Assembly: GCA_017591395.1 (NCBI GenBank)
Contig: WEDG01007640.1
Span: forward strand, 41,001-105,000
Length of the DNA: 64,000 nt
Source: Schistocephalus solidus
Taxonomy: Eukaryota; Platyhelminthes; Cestoda; Diphyllobothriidea; Diphyllobothriidae
Direction of reading: 5' to 3'
Shown here one piece after another: positions 34,547 to 44,770 of this stretch (position 1 is the first letter of the stretch; each line of letters begins with the position of its first letter). The position numbers and the translations under genes are program-made. The notes under the pieces were generated by a model. It was not told the DNA's origin, ran no database searches, and worked only from the letters and a program-made list of their open reading frames with translations.

Positions 34547-37500
34547 ATGGCCGATGGAGACTTCAATCCCTCTGAGGTAGGTCGTTTCGTCAGCTGCCCT
34601 CTCTTCTGGATCACCTTTCGTCCTATTTAAACGCCCGAAGTAGCTCTGACCTGCTTTCACCTGCCGTTAAAGTTTAAACTATTGCAGTGGACACCGATCA
34701 GTCAGGCTTTGTTCTAGACCCATTTGTTTACGCTTTTGTTTTTCTCGTTCGCTATGATGTTGCCGTGCTTTTTATGTTTAGTTGTTTGGAGATTTTGAAG
34801 AACAGGAAGCCAACCCCGGTGATCAGGAGAAACGCCTCTTCCTAAAAGACAGTACGTTTACCAGTGTGGCCAAACTATTTTTTTCGGGGGAGGGGGGGGG
34901 AGGAGTTGATAGGTTTCAACATTGGTGGAACCCCCTGGCGACCGATCGCGCCAGCATCCCCACCTAGCCCTGCATGTGTCCGGATTTTTGTAAACCACCT
35001 TCAGACTCATCTGGCCATTGAGGGCTACATACAGGCTGGTTCAGATGTCACCGAACCTAAATTGTTTATATTTAGAATTGCAATTAAATGGGACAAAATG
35101 TTAAAAATGTAAACCTAATGTGTGAACCTTCAGTAGACCTTCTTCATATCACATTCCCAGTGACGCGTTTCTGCAGAGCTGGGCATATCGCGGTCGTCTT
35201 TACAACACATCCTTTGGGATATCGGCTTGCTTCCATGCCCACAACACCCTCTTAACGAAGAGGACGGAGACGGACGTCGTCAATTTTGTGAAACTCATGT
35301 GTCTGCATGCGAAAACTTTCCTGACTAAATTGACGGGTGAATCGGCAAAAATGCAGCTATTGTTCAGAGTCAAATACATATGAGATATCACAACAGGAGG
35401 TTAATTAGCCTGTTAATGGTGGGATTTACAGTACAGAGTCAATGGACCAGTTTTTCTTTAATGATCGGCTCATATCTATGCATTTTAAATGAAAAGTTGT
35501 GACCGCTAGCGTCTCAACGTGCAGATTACGCGGTGCCGTGGCATGGCCCACACGGTCCCCAGACCTCGGTCACCCAGCCTTCTTTCTCAGGAGAATAACC
35601 AAAGAATCAGGTATTCGGCGATAAACCCAGTGTTCTTAATTATTTGAAACATCATCACAAAGGCATGGGAAGATATTAAGCCGGGGATATACAGAAAGGT
35701 AACTGATTCACTCGTTGCACGATGTCGGAACTGTATTGCAAAGAATGGTCTACATTTTGAACATTTGTTCTTACTTTGTGTAATCAAATTTCGTTCAGTT
35801 AATAATAATAATAATAGTAAGGCAACCGAGTTTTCCTCTGAGAATGCATGCTATCTGGTTCGACTTTTTACTGTCATTTTTAGTCCGTTCGATGCTGTAC
35901 GCTTTTGGGGACGTGGAGTCTCCCCTGCCCGAGACCGTCGCTGTTCTCGAGGAGATCGCTGTGCAGTACATCATCGATATGGTAGTCGCTCGCATGGTGT
36001 TTTTTTATTGTTAAACTAACCCTCCTTGCAAGCAATTCTGATGGGCGGGTGAGTCCGTGGTTCTGCCGTTCTAATTCCTAGTACTTGTGATTCAGGGATG
36101 AGGTTATGGCTAGCTGTAGGCCGCCGTTGTCTTTTTGGGTAAACAATTCCGCTGGCGTGTGTTGATAATTGTATTGTTGTTGTACAGCTACCTTCCGCGG
36201 GTCATCCACCGCCGTTGCGCTGTGCTTTCAGTAGAGGTGCCATTTCATTGAGTGTTATTTCAAAATCCTGAAATCTATTTTCGATTTAAAAAAGAGGGTT
36301 GTGATACTAATTATGGTGCAATATGCTCCCAAGAGATTAATCTCGTGTCATCAGGATGCTGGCTTTTGAACTAGCTACTTTTTGACTGTCTTCAAAAGCG
36401 TGCTGAGTAAAAAATGTCAACTTAAGTAGTATGCATTTTTTTCAGTGATTTTTTCTGTCCTTATAAATGCAAATGTATTCGATGGTAAGATAGATATTCA
36501 GGTTTTGCTGGCAGATTACGTCTCCTTTAAATTTTATGCTTGAAGAAAGGGTATCTTGGGGTTTTAACAAACTTTATAAATTCCCGAGTTCAGGGTTTTC
36601 AAACTACGACCTATATTTTGTTCGTGTAAGGACAATCTAACGAGAGGTAGTATAGGGCTCGTAAAATCTGGCAATGAATATGGATCATACAGTATAATTT
36701 ACGAACAGAACTAATAAATGAGTAGATACGCTACCTTATAACTAGACCTTTCACGATCTTAAAACGTATAATAATTAGAAACGTGTTGAATGCCGAAAAA
36801 TCCCCTTTCTTTAGGTATAAACTTTGAAGAAGAGATAATTTGCCTCCAAGAAAGGATATTGTGCATTTTTTCTAAAAAATGTTTTTGAATTTATAAGAGC
36901 GATCATTTTTCCTGTATGTAGTTTGTGAAGGTGGCCGGACAGAAGCCCGTTCAAAAACTGGCTTCCTGACGTGACTTCAGTACTTCGGTACTTACTATTA
37001 CGACCTGATCGTTAAACACACTTTAGACTTTCGGTTACCATTTCACGAGACGGCAAATCTGCTGTAAATCCAAAATCCACGCAAGCCTCGACTCACTCAT
37101 TGCCGAACACTCACCGATCGCTATTGGAACTCACTCGTTCCGTTTGGGGCTCACCCTAAAGCCCCGCCAGCAGCCGCAAAGCTGCTAGTAGTAGAAATAC
37201 TAGTATTATTATTAGAGGCAGATTAATAATGAGAGAGAGCTACGTTTTATTTTGAAAGTAAAATTCCAAAAAGGTCCTCCATTCACCGTGAAGAATCGTC
37301 CTTGAATGCGCCTCAAAATATCGATCAATTTGGACTTCCTTCAAAATGTTGCAAGCGTCGTGCGCTGATGACCTAATTTTTGTTGTTCGAATAAACAAAT
37401 AGGGTTAAAATTATATAAGAGGATTCACATGCGAATGGAGAGCAGAAAAGGTGGTGGCTCAATTTCAAAAGCCTGCTGACAAAGACAAGGGAGACTGGAA

Positions 37501-39943
37501 TCGCCATTTCTGGCTCATTAGCCGTCATCAGCCCGTCATACCAACCGCAGTTGGTGCAAAACCCGAGGCTAGAACCTACGATACTAGCCACTGTGCGGCT
37601 GTTGGCGGGGCTGGAGAGTGATCTCCAAGGCAAAACGGAACGAGTGACTTCCGTTAGCGATCGTTGAGCGTCTGTCAAGGAATTTTAACATTCCCAAGCT
37701 AAATCGGCAAGACAACGAGCCCGTGGCGCAGTGGGTTAGAGCGTTTGAATTCTGTTCAACGAGCCCGTGGCGCAGTGGGTTAGAGCGTTTGAATTCTGTT
37801 CAACGAGCCCGTGGCGCAGTGGGTTAGAGCGTTTGAATTCTGTTCAACGAGCCCGTGGCGCAGTGGGTTAGAGCGTTTGAATTCTGTTCAACGAGCCCGT
37901 GGCGCAGTGGGTTAGAGCGTTTGAATTCTGTTTAACGAGCCCGTGGCGCAGTGGGTTAGAGCGTTTGAATTCTGTTCAACGAGCCCGTGGCGCAGTGGGT
38001 TAGAGCGTTTGAATTCTGTTCAACGAGCCCGTGGCGCAGTGGGTTAGAGCGTTGGACTTCTGCTCAACAGGTTGTGAGTTCGAGACTCGGGTGGTGCACC
38101 ACCTGGGCTCGAGTATGAATGGCTGATGAAAGCTAATGAGCCTGAAATGGCCATTCTAATCTCCGTTGTCATTTTTGGCAATGTACTCTGCCTCGATCCA
38201 CTGTTAGAAGGCACGCAAACTTAGTTTGACAGCTTTATTTGCGAGCGAGGTATAGAGTTGAGTGTTAAGATAGGAAAAATACTACTACTACTACTAATAC
38301 TACTGCTACTACTACTACCGCCACTTATAATAATAATCGTTAAACTGTCTTAAACCACGACATCCACTGCCTGCCTCACGGAGTGGTTGCAGTGCCGGCG
38401 ACTCACTCGTGAATTACTTTATAGTGTGGCAGACTTGTGCATCATCTGTCGCACCTTCTCCCCTCTCACCCACCTTGCTGCAACGACAAGAAAATGGCAA
38501 GACGACCGGACGTTGGTTCGGACTCGGTTGCTCAGGCAGCACTAGGGCCGCTTCCCACCGATTTACCCGGCTAAAATGATGTTGGATCGGACGTCACATC
38601 AGTGACAATGCCATAAAGGCCACATTGACAAATACGATAAGAAGCCAGCGCTCAAACTGAAAGCCTGGAAAACCTAGTGTTACTTACCTCAGCACTGGTG
38701 AGCGCTGCAACATGATCGTCCGAATCAAACCCTCTGATGTTGCCCCCTCTGATCAGCGCTGCGGGGTAATCCATGACTTTCCAGGGCAGCCAGATTAAAA
38801 ATTCGACGTTTAGCACAACCACCGCTTTCGAATGATCGCCTGGGTGTCTTCCGATTACTCGCCCTGACACCGCGAATTAGTTATCCGCGTTTAAACGACC
38901 TGCTGTTTTTAGACTTTTTTGATGTGCGTGCAAACTTTCAGGAGTTAGCAGGTCTACGATTCCCAGTGACCTCGCAACCGACATTGGTACGGCCACACAC
39001 CAAATGCATTTTCATCATAGTACATGGGCTATTAGGCTTCATACTTATTTTCCAACAGTTTGAGCCGTTGAACAATGCCTACAAGGACAATGGAAACTGG
39101 AATAGCCATTTTGGCTCATTAGCCGTCATCAGCAGTCATAACCAAGGCTCGAACCCGCGACCTGTTGAACAGAAGTTCAGCACTCTAACCATTGCGCCAC
39201 GGGCTGGTTGTCTTGACGCATTGAGTGTTTTTTTGGGTTGGGCGAATCTTCCTAACTAGAGGTCCGAAGCATCCGCAGCCAGTAAACCGGTTTCCTCGCT
39301 CTGCATCGATTCACCGCCATCCGTCTCTCTGGATTCGTGCTAGCCGATTTTAAGCTAATATTATGTTATGGCTTTTCAATTTCGTCAGATCTAATTTCTA
39401 GCTTGGAGCAGATTAGTATATTCAAGGGGCTACAGGTGCAGACCGAATTCGATAGGAATATTTGGGCCGACGTCCATCAGTCACTGGGGGTAACCGTGTA
39501 ATATTCACAAGCTGAGAAAACAGGCCGTCAGTTGTATAAATTATGAAATTATTTACCACGCTGGTAGCTAGCTGGGCTTTTAGCTAGTACCCATGCAGCC
39601 ACTATGGTACATAACTTCATAAAGATGTTTTCACAGTCTGTCGTTATAAACATGGTTTCTACCTATTGGACAGTCCAGCCTATCGAACATCCCCAAAAGT
39701 TCGATTTTTTCTCTCTCGTGCTCCAAAACACTTTATGCATTTTTGTCTTGCTTTACGCCTCCTTAGTCGCGTCGCGCTCTGGAGACCGGACGGGTGGGTA
39801 AGATAACCGTTGAGGACATCGCCTACCTGGTGAGGAAGGAATCACGAAAGTTCTCCCGCGCTAAGGAGCTACTCCTGGTCAGTGAAGAGTTGAAACGTGC
39901 GAGAAAGGCCTTCAAAGACGATGAATTCAACATTGCCCGCTAG
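34547..39943 (+). CDS. TAF13: TAF13, transcription initiation factor TFIID subunit
   Basis: Histone-fold subunit of TFIID that pairs with TAF11 in RNA polymerase II pre-initiation complexes in the nucleus. Four coding exons with matching phases: 34547-34576 (MADGDFNPSE), 34782-34851 (acidic linker ending KRLFLKD), 35884-35981 (RSMLYAFGDVESPLPETV... IIDM) and 39767-39943 (SRRALETGRVGKITVEDI... ending at TAG). The total is 124 residues, the length I recall for human TAF13. Family landmarks are the MLYAFGD motif opening the histone fold, ITVEDIAYLVRK, and the helix ELKRARKAF near the C-terminus. Introns are 205, 1032 and 3785 bp; the last carries a foldback element, three SINEs and a dispersed repeat. 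An AG two bases before the ATG follows a T-rich tract, suggesting a 5' UTR or spliced-leader acceptor. Confidence 0.95.
36340..37060. mobile_element. Foldback/MITE-like element, second copy
   Basis: The left part carries 'taatctcgtgtcatcagg', 'gctggcttttgaac', 'agtagtatgcattttttt' and 'ccttataaatgcaaatg'. The right part carries inverted matches ('gaatttataagagcg', 'gttcaaaaactggcttcctg', 'ctttcggttaccatttcacg'). Related to 32613-33362 but rearranged: the right arm has extra sequence between subrepeats. No protein frame. Confidence 0.5.
37478..37583 (-). mobile_element. SINE, minus copy, head-to-head with the next
   Basis: The minus strand shows a B-box-like GGTTCTAGCC, a hammerhead-like tail (37537-37493) and 'tcccttgtcttt'. 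The A-box part is short or missing. Its head end abuts the leader of the plus-strand SINE that starts near 37584. Confidence 0.65.
37493..37537 (-). ncRNA. Hammerhead-type fold, minus SINE copy
   Basis: Reading the minus strand: GACGGG, CTGATGA (37531-37525), hairpin GGCT-AATG-AGCC inside a C/A pair, GAAA, TGGCGA, TT, then CCAGTC (37498-37493). Five of six stem I pairs hold, with one G-A mismatch. Confidence 0.65.
37713..38064 (+). repeat. Eight 44-bp tandem A-box units
   Basis: Units start at 37713, 37757, 37801, 37845, 37889, 37933, 37977 and 38021. Each contains GAGCCCGTGGCGCAGTGGG and TTAGAGCG. The TGGCGCAGTGGG part fits the Pol III A-box pattern. Units are identical except for a C-to-T at the start of the sixth. 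The last unit diverges after TTAGAGCGTT and continues into the single SINE body. Confidence 0.95.
38117..38161 (+). ncRNA. Hammerhead-type fold in the A-box-amplified SINE
   Basis: GAATGG (38117-38122), CTGATGA (38123-38129), hairpin with loop AATG closed by an A-T pair (38130-38143, one internal A-C mismatch), GAAA (38144-38147), palindromic TGGCCA, TT, then CTAATC (38156-38161). Stem I has four Watson-Crick pairs, one G-T wobble and one A-A mismatch. Predicted cleavage is after 38155. Confidence 0.68.
38281..38317. repeat. Short (ACT)n microsatellite
   Basis: ACT/ATACT units with few interruptions. Same trinucleotide as the large satellite at the right end of the window. Confidence 0.9.
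38385..38540 (+). repeat. Dispersed repeat copy 6
   Basis: 'gtgaattactttatagtg', 'gcagacttgtgcatcatct', 'ttctcccctctcaccc', 'aagacgaccggacgttgg'. Same orientation as the other five copies. Confidence 0.45.
39083..39220 (-). mobile_element. SINE, minus copy
   Basis: Read on the minus strand: leader end 'caagacaaccagcccg', A box TGGCGCAATGGTTAGAG, B box GGTTCGAGCC, a decayed hammerhead tail (39137-39094), then 'ttccattgtccttg'. Lies in TAF13 intron 3. The core has lost the G of GAAA and one base of stem I. Confidence 0.75.
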
Positions 39944-42900
39944 CCCAACCCTATTGACGTCACGCCAACTCTTACCCCCCCACCCGTACATTCTATCTCA
40001 GCTCTTTTGTGAGTTTTTATGACCTTGACTTTTATTTGTCTCCTTATTTACCTGGTTACGACGTTAGCAGTAGCCAACAGGCTGTATCGTCCTAGGTTCT
40101 TAACATCGTGGGCTGCCCCTACCCACGCGTATTTCCAGTTACATCCACATTGAATTTGCATTAAAACATTTTTCTAGGGGTTGGAGGGACGTGGGAAATG
40201 TGGTAAACTGTTTAAGTACAGTAGTCGACGTTTCCCCAATTAAAGATCAGGGAAATAGAATTGGTAGGACTATATTTCCTGTAAATGGGACAGTACGATC
40301 AAATCATACGACAGCGGCAAAGATTTTTCTCCTTTGCCAAGAATAACCCATTGATGATAAGCCGTCTGCATGCGAGCTTTGAGCGCGTGTCTGAGCCGTA
40401 TCGGCTGTGGCCAATCAAGGAAGAGCAAAATATCCATCCGTGTTGGGGAGCCGAAGACCGATTCACATGCGATGAAAACAGACTAGTTCAATCGCTGTCG
40501 CCACGCCAAGCATACCATTACACATCAGTGTGTTCTTAGGGGCGCGCAAGCCAATTTTTCTTTTAATGGTAAAATCGATCAGGTCAAGCGAATGACGATC
40601 TAATAACCGAAGCCCATTGGGTTTCTGACTCGCGCAAGGTAAAACTAACTACATCGAAAACTCAGGGGCGTTTCCATTATGTCAAGAGGCATCAAATTGC
40701 ACTCCAACTAGGGCTGACATAGGTGAATTGCAGAGTCGCGTTGAGCGGTATGATCGCTTTGAGTTTTTCATCTGCAGGGGTCGCCTCCCTCCGGAATCCT
40801 CGGTTACCTCTTCCGTGGTCTGCCCAGTCCTTGTGCATGCAATAGTGACAACAACGGTGTCTACCCGGACAACAAGTTAGACCAAGAATGCCAGTCGTCA
40901 CCTTCGTGCCACGATCAATCAGTGTAATCTAAACCCCACTCCCCCTTGCATCATTGCACACTCCCATTCGCAGATGGCAGAGAATGACCCCAGTAGCCAA
41001 GAGCACTGTGAAACACCGTTTACATGCACCTGATCTCAGCACACTGACTTTAAGGCTCTCTAACTACTGGCGCATCTCCTCTCCACTGGATTTTTAAGAA
41101 CTGAAGATTTTTGTAAGAAAAGCATGGCGAGGCTTCGGTTTTAACCGGGCGGAGACGCTAATTACCTTCATCTGGTATCGTATTCTAGCTTTCCCGTGTC
41201 CGCGGTTCAGCAACTTAACACATTCCCGTGATCTGCTGAATGTGTACTCTGGCAGATACGTGCTGCTACATTTCTCCTGTTTTGCGTTTTTCGGGGTTTG
41301 CAGTCAACGCTGAGCATTTAGTTGGCATATTTTCTGTATCTAGATAAGTCGGATTCGTTCACCTTTATGCTTATGTACTGCCCTCAGCGATTTACTGCTG
41401 CGGAAGCGTAGGTCATGGGCAAACCCTAGCTCATGCTGCCTTACGGCCCGGTTCTGAGTGGAAACAGGAGAGGCTGGGCAGCCGTTGAGCATGTGGTTTT
41501 ATGCTGTACAGAATAGGTGGAGGAGGGGTTGGAACATGTTGGCAGACACACTAGAGGCTTTAGAGTTCACTATGCGAGGGCATGTCTGCGTCAGCCGGTG
41601 TGAATATCTATGTTTGGACAAAAAAGGACTACCGCTGCTACATGCAAGCAAAGCCGCGCCGGGGTCGCAGCGGACGTCCGGAATAGGCCAGCTTTTAGAT
41701 TCCACTAAACACGCAGTCCGGCCTTAACCCTGACTAATGTTTTCTCTCTCTGGTTTTCTTGCATGCTCCATATGCGCGCAATGCAATAAAATGCCTGCGA
41801 TTGTAGAGTCTACCGCTAAAATTAGTTTACGTGAACCTCTAACCTCAATTGTGGGCGTGGGTCACCGGGCCGCCTGCCAGGTACCCAATGGCTGACTTTG
41901 ATGAGTCATTTGCCATGAAAAATATGCCATCTGAATGTGCACTTTTGCCCTCTCCAGGAGCAATGTTGATGCGTGTCTCGACTGTTTTGTTTATTACGAG
42001 CCAACAGAAAAAGCTCCCGCTTGTAACTGCTCGGCTAGACGACGGTCAACAAGTACTGCAGCGCGCGGATCCTCCAGTCGAGGGAACACCCTTTTTCTGC
42101 TCATTGTGCCTTGACATGGGCCGAATTGAGGCGAGCGGGGAAGATCAGGCCTCCGGATATATAGGCTTCTAAAGTGCTCTACCAATGAATCTTCCAGGCT
42201 GCCATATCCACGTCATATGTATATTTTTTGGTTTGAGAAATAAGCTGTTAATACACACCTTTCAAGGAATATGTTAAATTTATTTGCACACTTTGTAGAG
42301 GTAATTTTATTTGTCATACTGCTAACTGAATTGAAAATGCTCCAAAAGAAAGGTCTGGGCAGTTTATTGGGAAAATTGTGTTGCCAACTTCTTAAGCCTA
42401 TAGTGGGGACAATCGGGGTCCTTAATTCACCACTTGCTAACAGAAAATATACTGAATTATGCTTTTTGCCGTAAACACGCGTTCGAACGTCGTTTGGTAC
42501 GATTGTTCCTGAACGAACAAACTGAGATAAGCCTGCAGTACGTTTAAAAGTAGAACCAAATCGTCAGCCAGTTTGTTCTCATGTTGAATATCTGTCATTA
42601 TCTCGAAATTACCCTATAAAAGTAAACTACAAAAGGGTGTCAAATAGGTGACCGATTGCCTACATGACTGTTGTAGGAAGTAGAAATTGCCTGGTTTTTT
42701 GTCCCAATTAAGAGCATTCCGTTGTAGCTTACAATTCACGTTTACCTTGGAGTCATGAAGGTCCAGTAGGGACGAGCACGTAGTAAAAAGAGACGACTGA
42801 GATATGAACTTGAAAAACACCAATCGCAGCCGACAAGTTGGGAGCACATGACTCAGTAGCAGTGTAACGCACCACAAAATCAGCAGAATTGTTTGAATGA

Positions 42901-44770
42901 ACTGGAACACTTGGCGCGGATCCCGGATGTGGAAGGTTAATCGTTGGTCTGTTCAGAAGACCGGTGTTCCTTCTCTCCCTACTGCTGACATCTCTCCTTC
43001 TCTCGTTACCGCTATCGTACCGGCTCGCAAGTCCCTGACTAACAGCATCTCGACGACACTCACCAGCAGTTGGCAACAGCGCTGCACTCCCCACCACCAC
43101 GGATCGATTGTACAGTACTTCAGTATTCCTTTCTAGCTTTTTACTTCTCTTTGGTTGGTCTACCGTTAACACAGATTCTGTACGCTGTAAACCTACTTCC
43201 TCCTTTGATCTATACATGTGTGCATATTGAACTGTTTAACGATTCTGTCCAGCATTATATGACCGAAAGCTATTGTAGGCAATCTAATACGCTGTGTGTG
43301 CTATCCTTGACATCTTTGGTAGCTACAGTAGATTATCTGGCTAAATGCTTACAGAGGTGGGTATTTTCCAGCTGCGGTTGCGGTGTGACGGTTGACATCA
43401 AATAAGCCACTGGTGGTTGGTCTATTTTCCTCCGCTAGTGTTGGCACCACTCACAGCGTACCAGGTCCAAACAAGTAAAGCTTTTCGTCTGAATGCCATG
43501 GGAGAATTCATAGAGCTCCATACCTGCTCGCACCGAAGGTAAGGACGGTAGCTCACTCGGTACCATTCGGCATTAGAGACTTCACGTGGGGAAAAATTAA
43601 AATACGCTAACTCCCTTCTGCCATTTAACAATGCAAATGTTTATCTATCTATTGAGGCTGCATCTTAACCAACTATACTGGTTCACAAAGCTTCCTCGTT
43701 CCTTCAAAAATCCACACTCAAGGTATCTTAGACGCATGAAAATTGCAGAGAACTACAACAAATAAAGAATTTCCTCGTAGAATAGAACGAGGTTAAGCTG
43801 GTATTCATAAACGCTCTAAGGCTTTAGAACGTACCTCCGCACCTGGCTTGTGCGTCTTATTACCTTCCTCCCTCCCCCGCCTAGTGTATGAAGAGCTATT
43901 CTGCTGATAGATCAGAGCTGCGGAAGCGTCACGGGAAGGCAGTCTTCAGCTCTTTCGCGTGGTCGGTCAACAGCGCGTCTCCCAACCGAGTTCAAAGTGA
44001 GTTCGCGCTACTCGAGTCAAGTTTTTTGTGGGCCAACAGCACACCCAAATTTTCCCGCTGCTGTAAATATTGACCGAGTCCGCGCATATCCCACTCCCAA
44101 GTTGGCGCTAACTTCCATCGTTTCGAGAATAAACAAAAAGGTTTTTCAAGAGGTGAGGTGCAGGACATCGACCCGACGCATCCACTAAGCACACTAAGTC
44201 AATTTTTTGTCCACTGTTTTCATAGCACTTCCCCAATTCCACCAGGAGGCGTGTTCCCTAAAAACGGGATAGGTCTGGAGCCTGGGGCAATATCTAAATA
44301 ATCAGCCAATAAGGTATGCGGAAGAAGTGTCGATCATTGGTAATAATCCTTGATCGGATTGGGCTTTCGGGTCGTTTCTCGAGTACGCACGGCCAGAAAT
44401 GTGAGTTGACCGCCGCAACAACACCTTTCAACAGAAGGGGATGGCTCTTTTGGCTTGACTGCAAAGAGCATCAGGCGTATCCGATAAATGGGATTATCTC
44501 TCATGTGGCTATTGCGGCAGGGTTTTTCTCATTGCCCATAATTGCCCGGCAAAGGAAGCTTAACGATTGACACAGGGTGGCCTCAGATTTCTTATACAAC
44601 GGAGTTAGCTACAGAACTTGTTTATTTGGTGCAATAACAACTAAAAATGGCCAGCGACACAGTCCAGCTTCCCCAGGCGAAAGAACAGAAAAAGCGCTGT
44701 TTACTACGCAGTCTTTTGTGTGATATTAAAAACCTGAGTAACAAAAAATCTGCGTTGAAGGGAATTCGTG
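39944..44770. other. Convergent intergenic region, TAF13 to HCCS
   Basis: About 4.8 kb between the two converging genes. Open frames such as 42753-43217 (minus, 154 codons) and 41849-42172 (plus) have no recognised motif or splice context. A minus-strand peptide with a W-W-N-W pattern near 44260-44220 resembles the usual C-terminal end of HCCS, but no donor in the right phase connects it. Confidence 0.5.

Larger units (their letters stand above)
37584..38195 (+). mobile_element. Long-form SINE with multiplied A-box heads
   Basis: The leader (37584-37712) is shared with the SINE at 17992. It is followed by seven 44-bp head units plus an eighth that continues into the tRNA-like body, a weak B box GAGTTCGAGAC near 38077-38087, a hammerhead-like tail (38117-38161) and an end like 'tctccgttgtcattttt'. 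Lies in TAF13 intron 3. Confidence 0.8.
35982..39766 (+). other. TAF13 intron 3, repeat-laden
   Basis: 3785-bp intron holding a foldback element (36340-37060), a minus SINE directly followed by a plus SINE with multiplied A-box heads (37478-38195), an (ACT)n block (38281-38317), a dispersed repeat (38385-38540) and another minus SINE (39083-39220). Confidence 0.85.

Noticed and set aside
37713..38064. CRISPR-like direct repeat array
   Set aside because: The 44-bp units are strictly contiguous with no spacers, and each is a tRNA-like A-box head; the genome is eukaryotic.
42753..43217. 154-codon minus-strand open frame
   Set aside because: No recognisable motif, odd composition, no splice context, and overlapping plus-strand frames of similar length; treated as chance.
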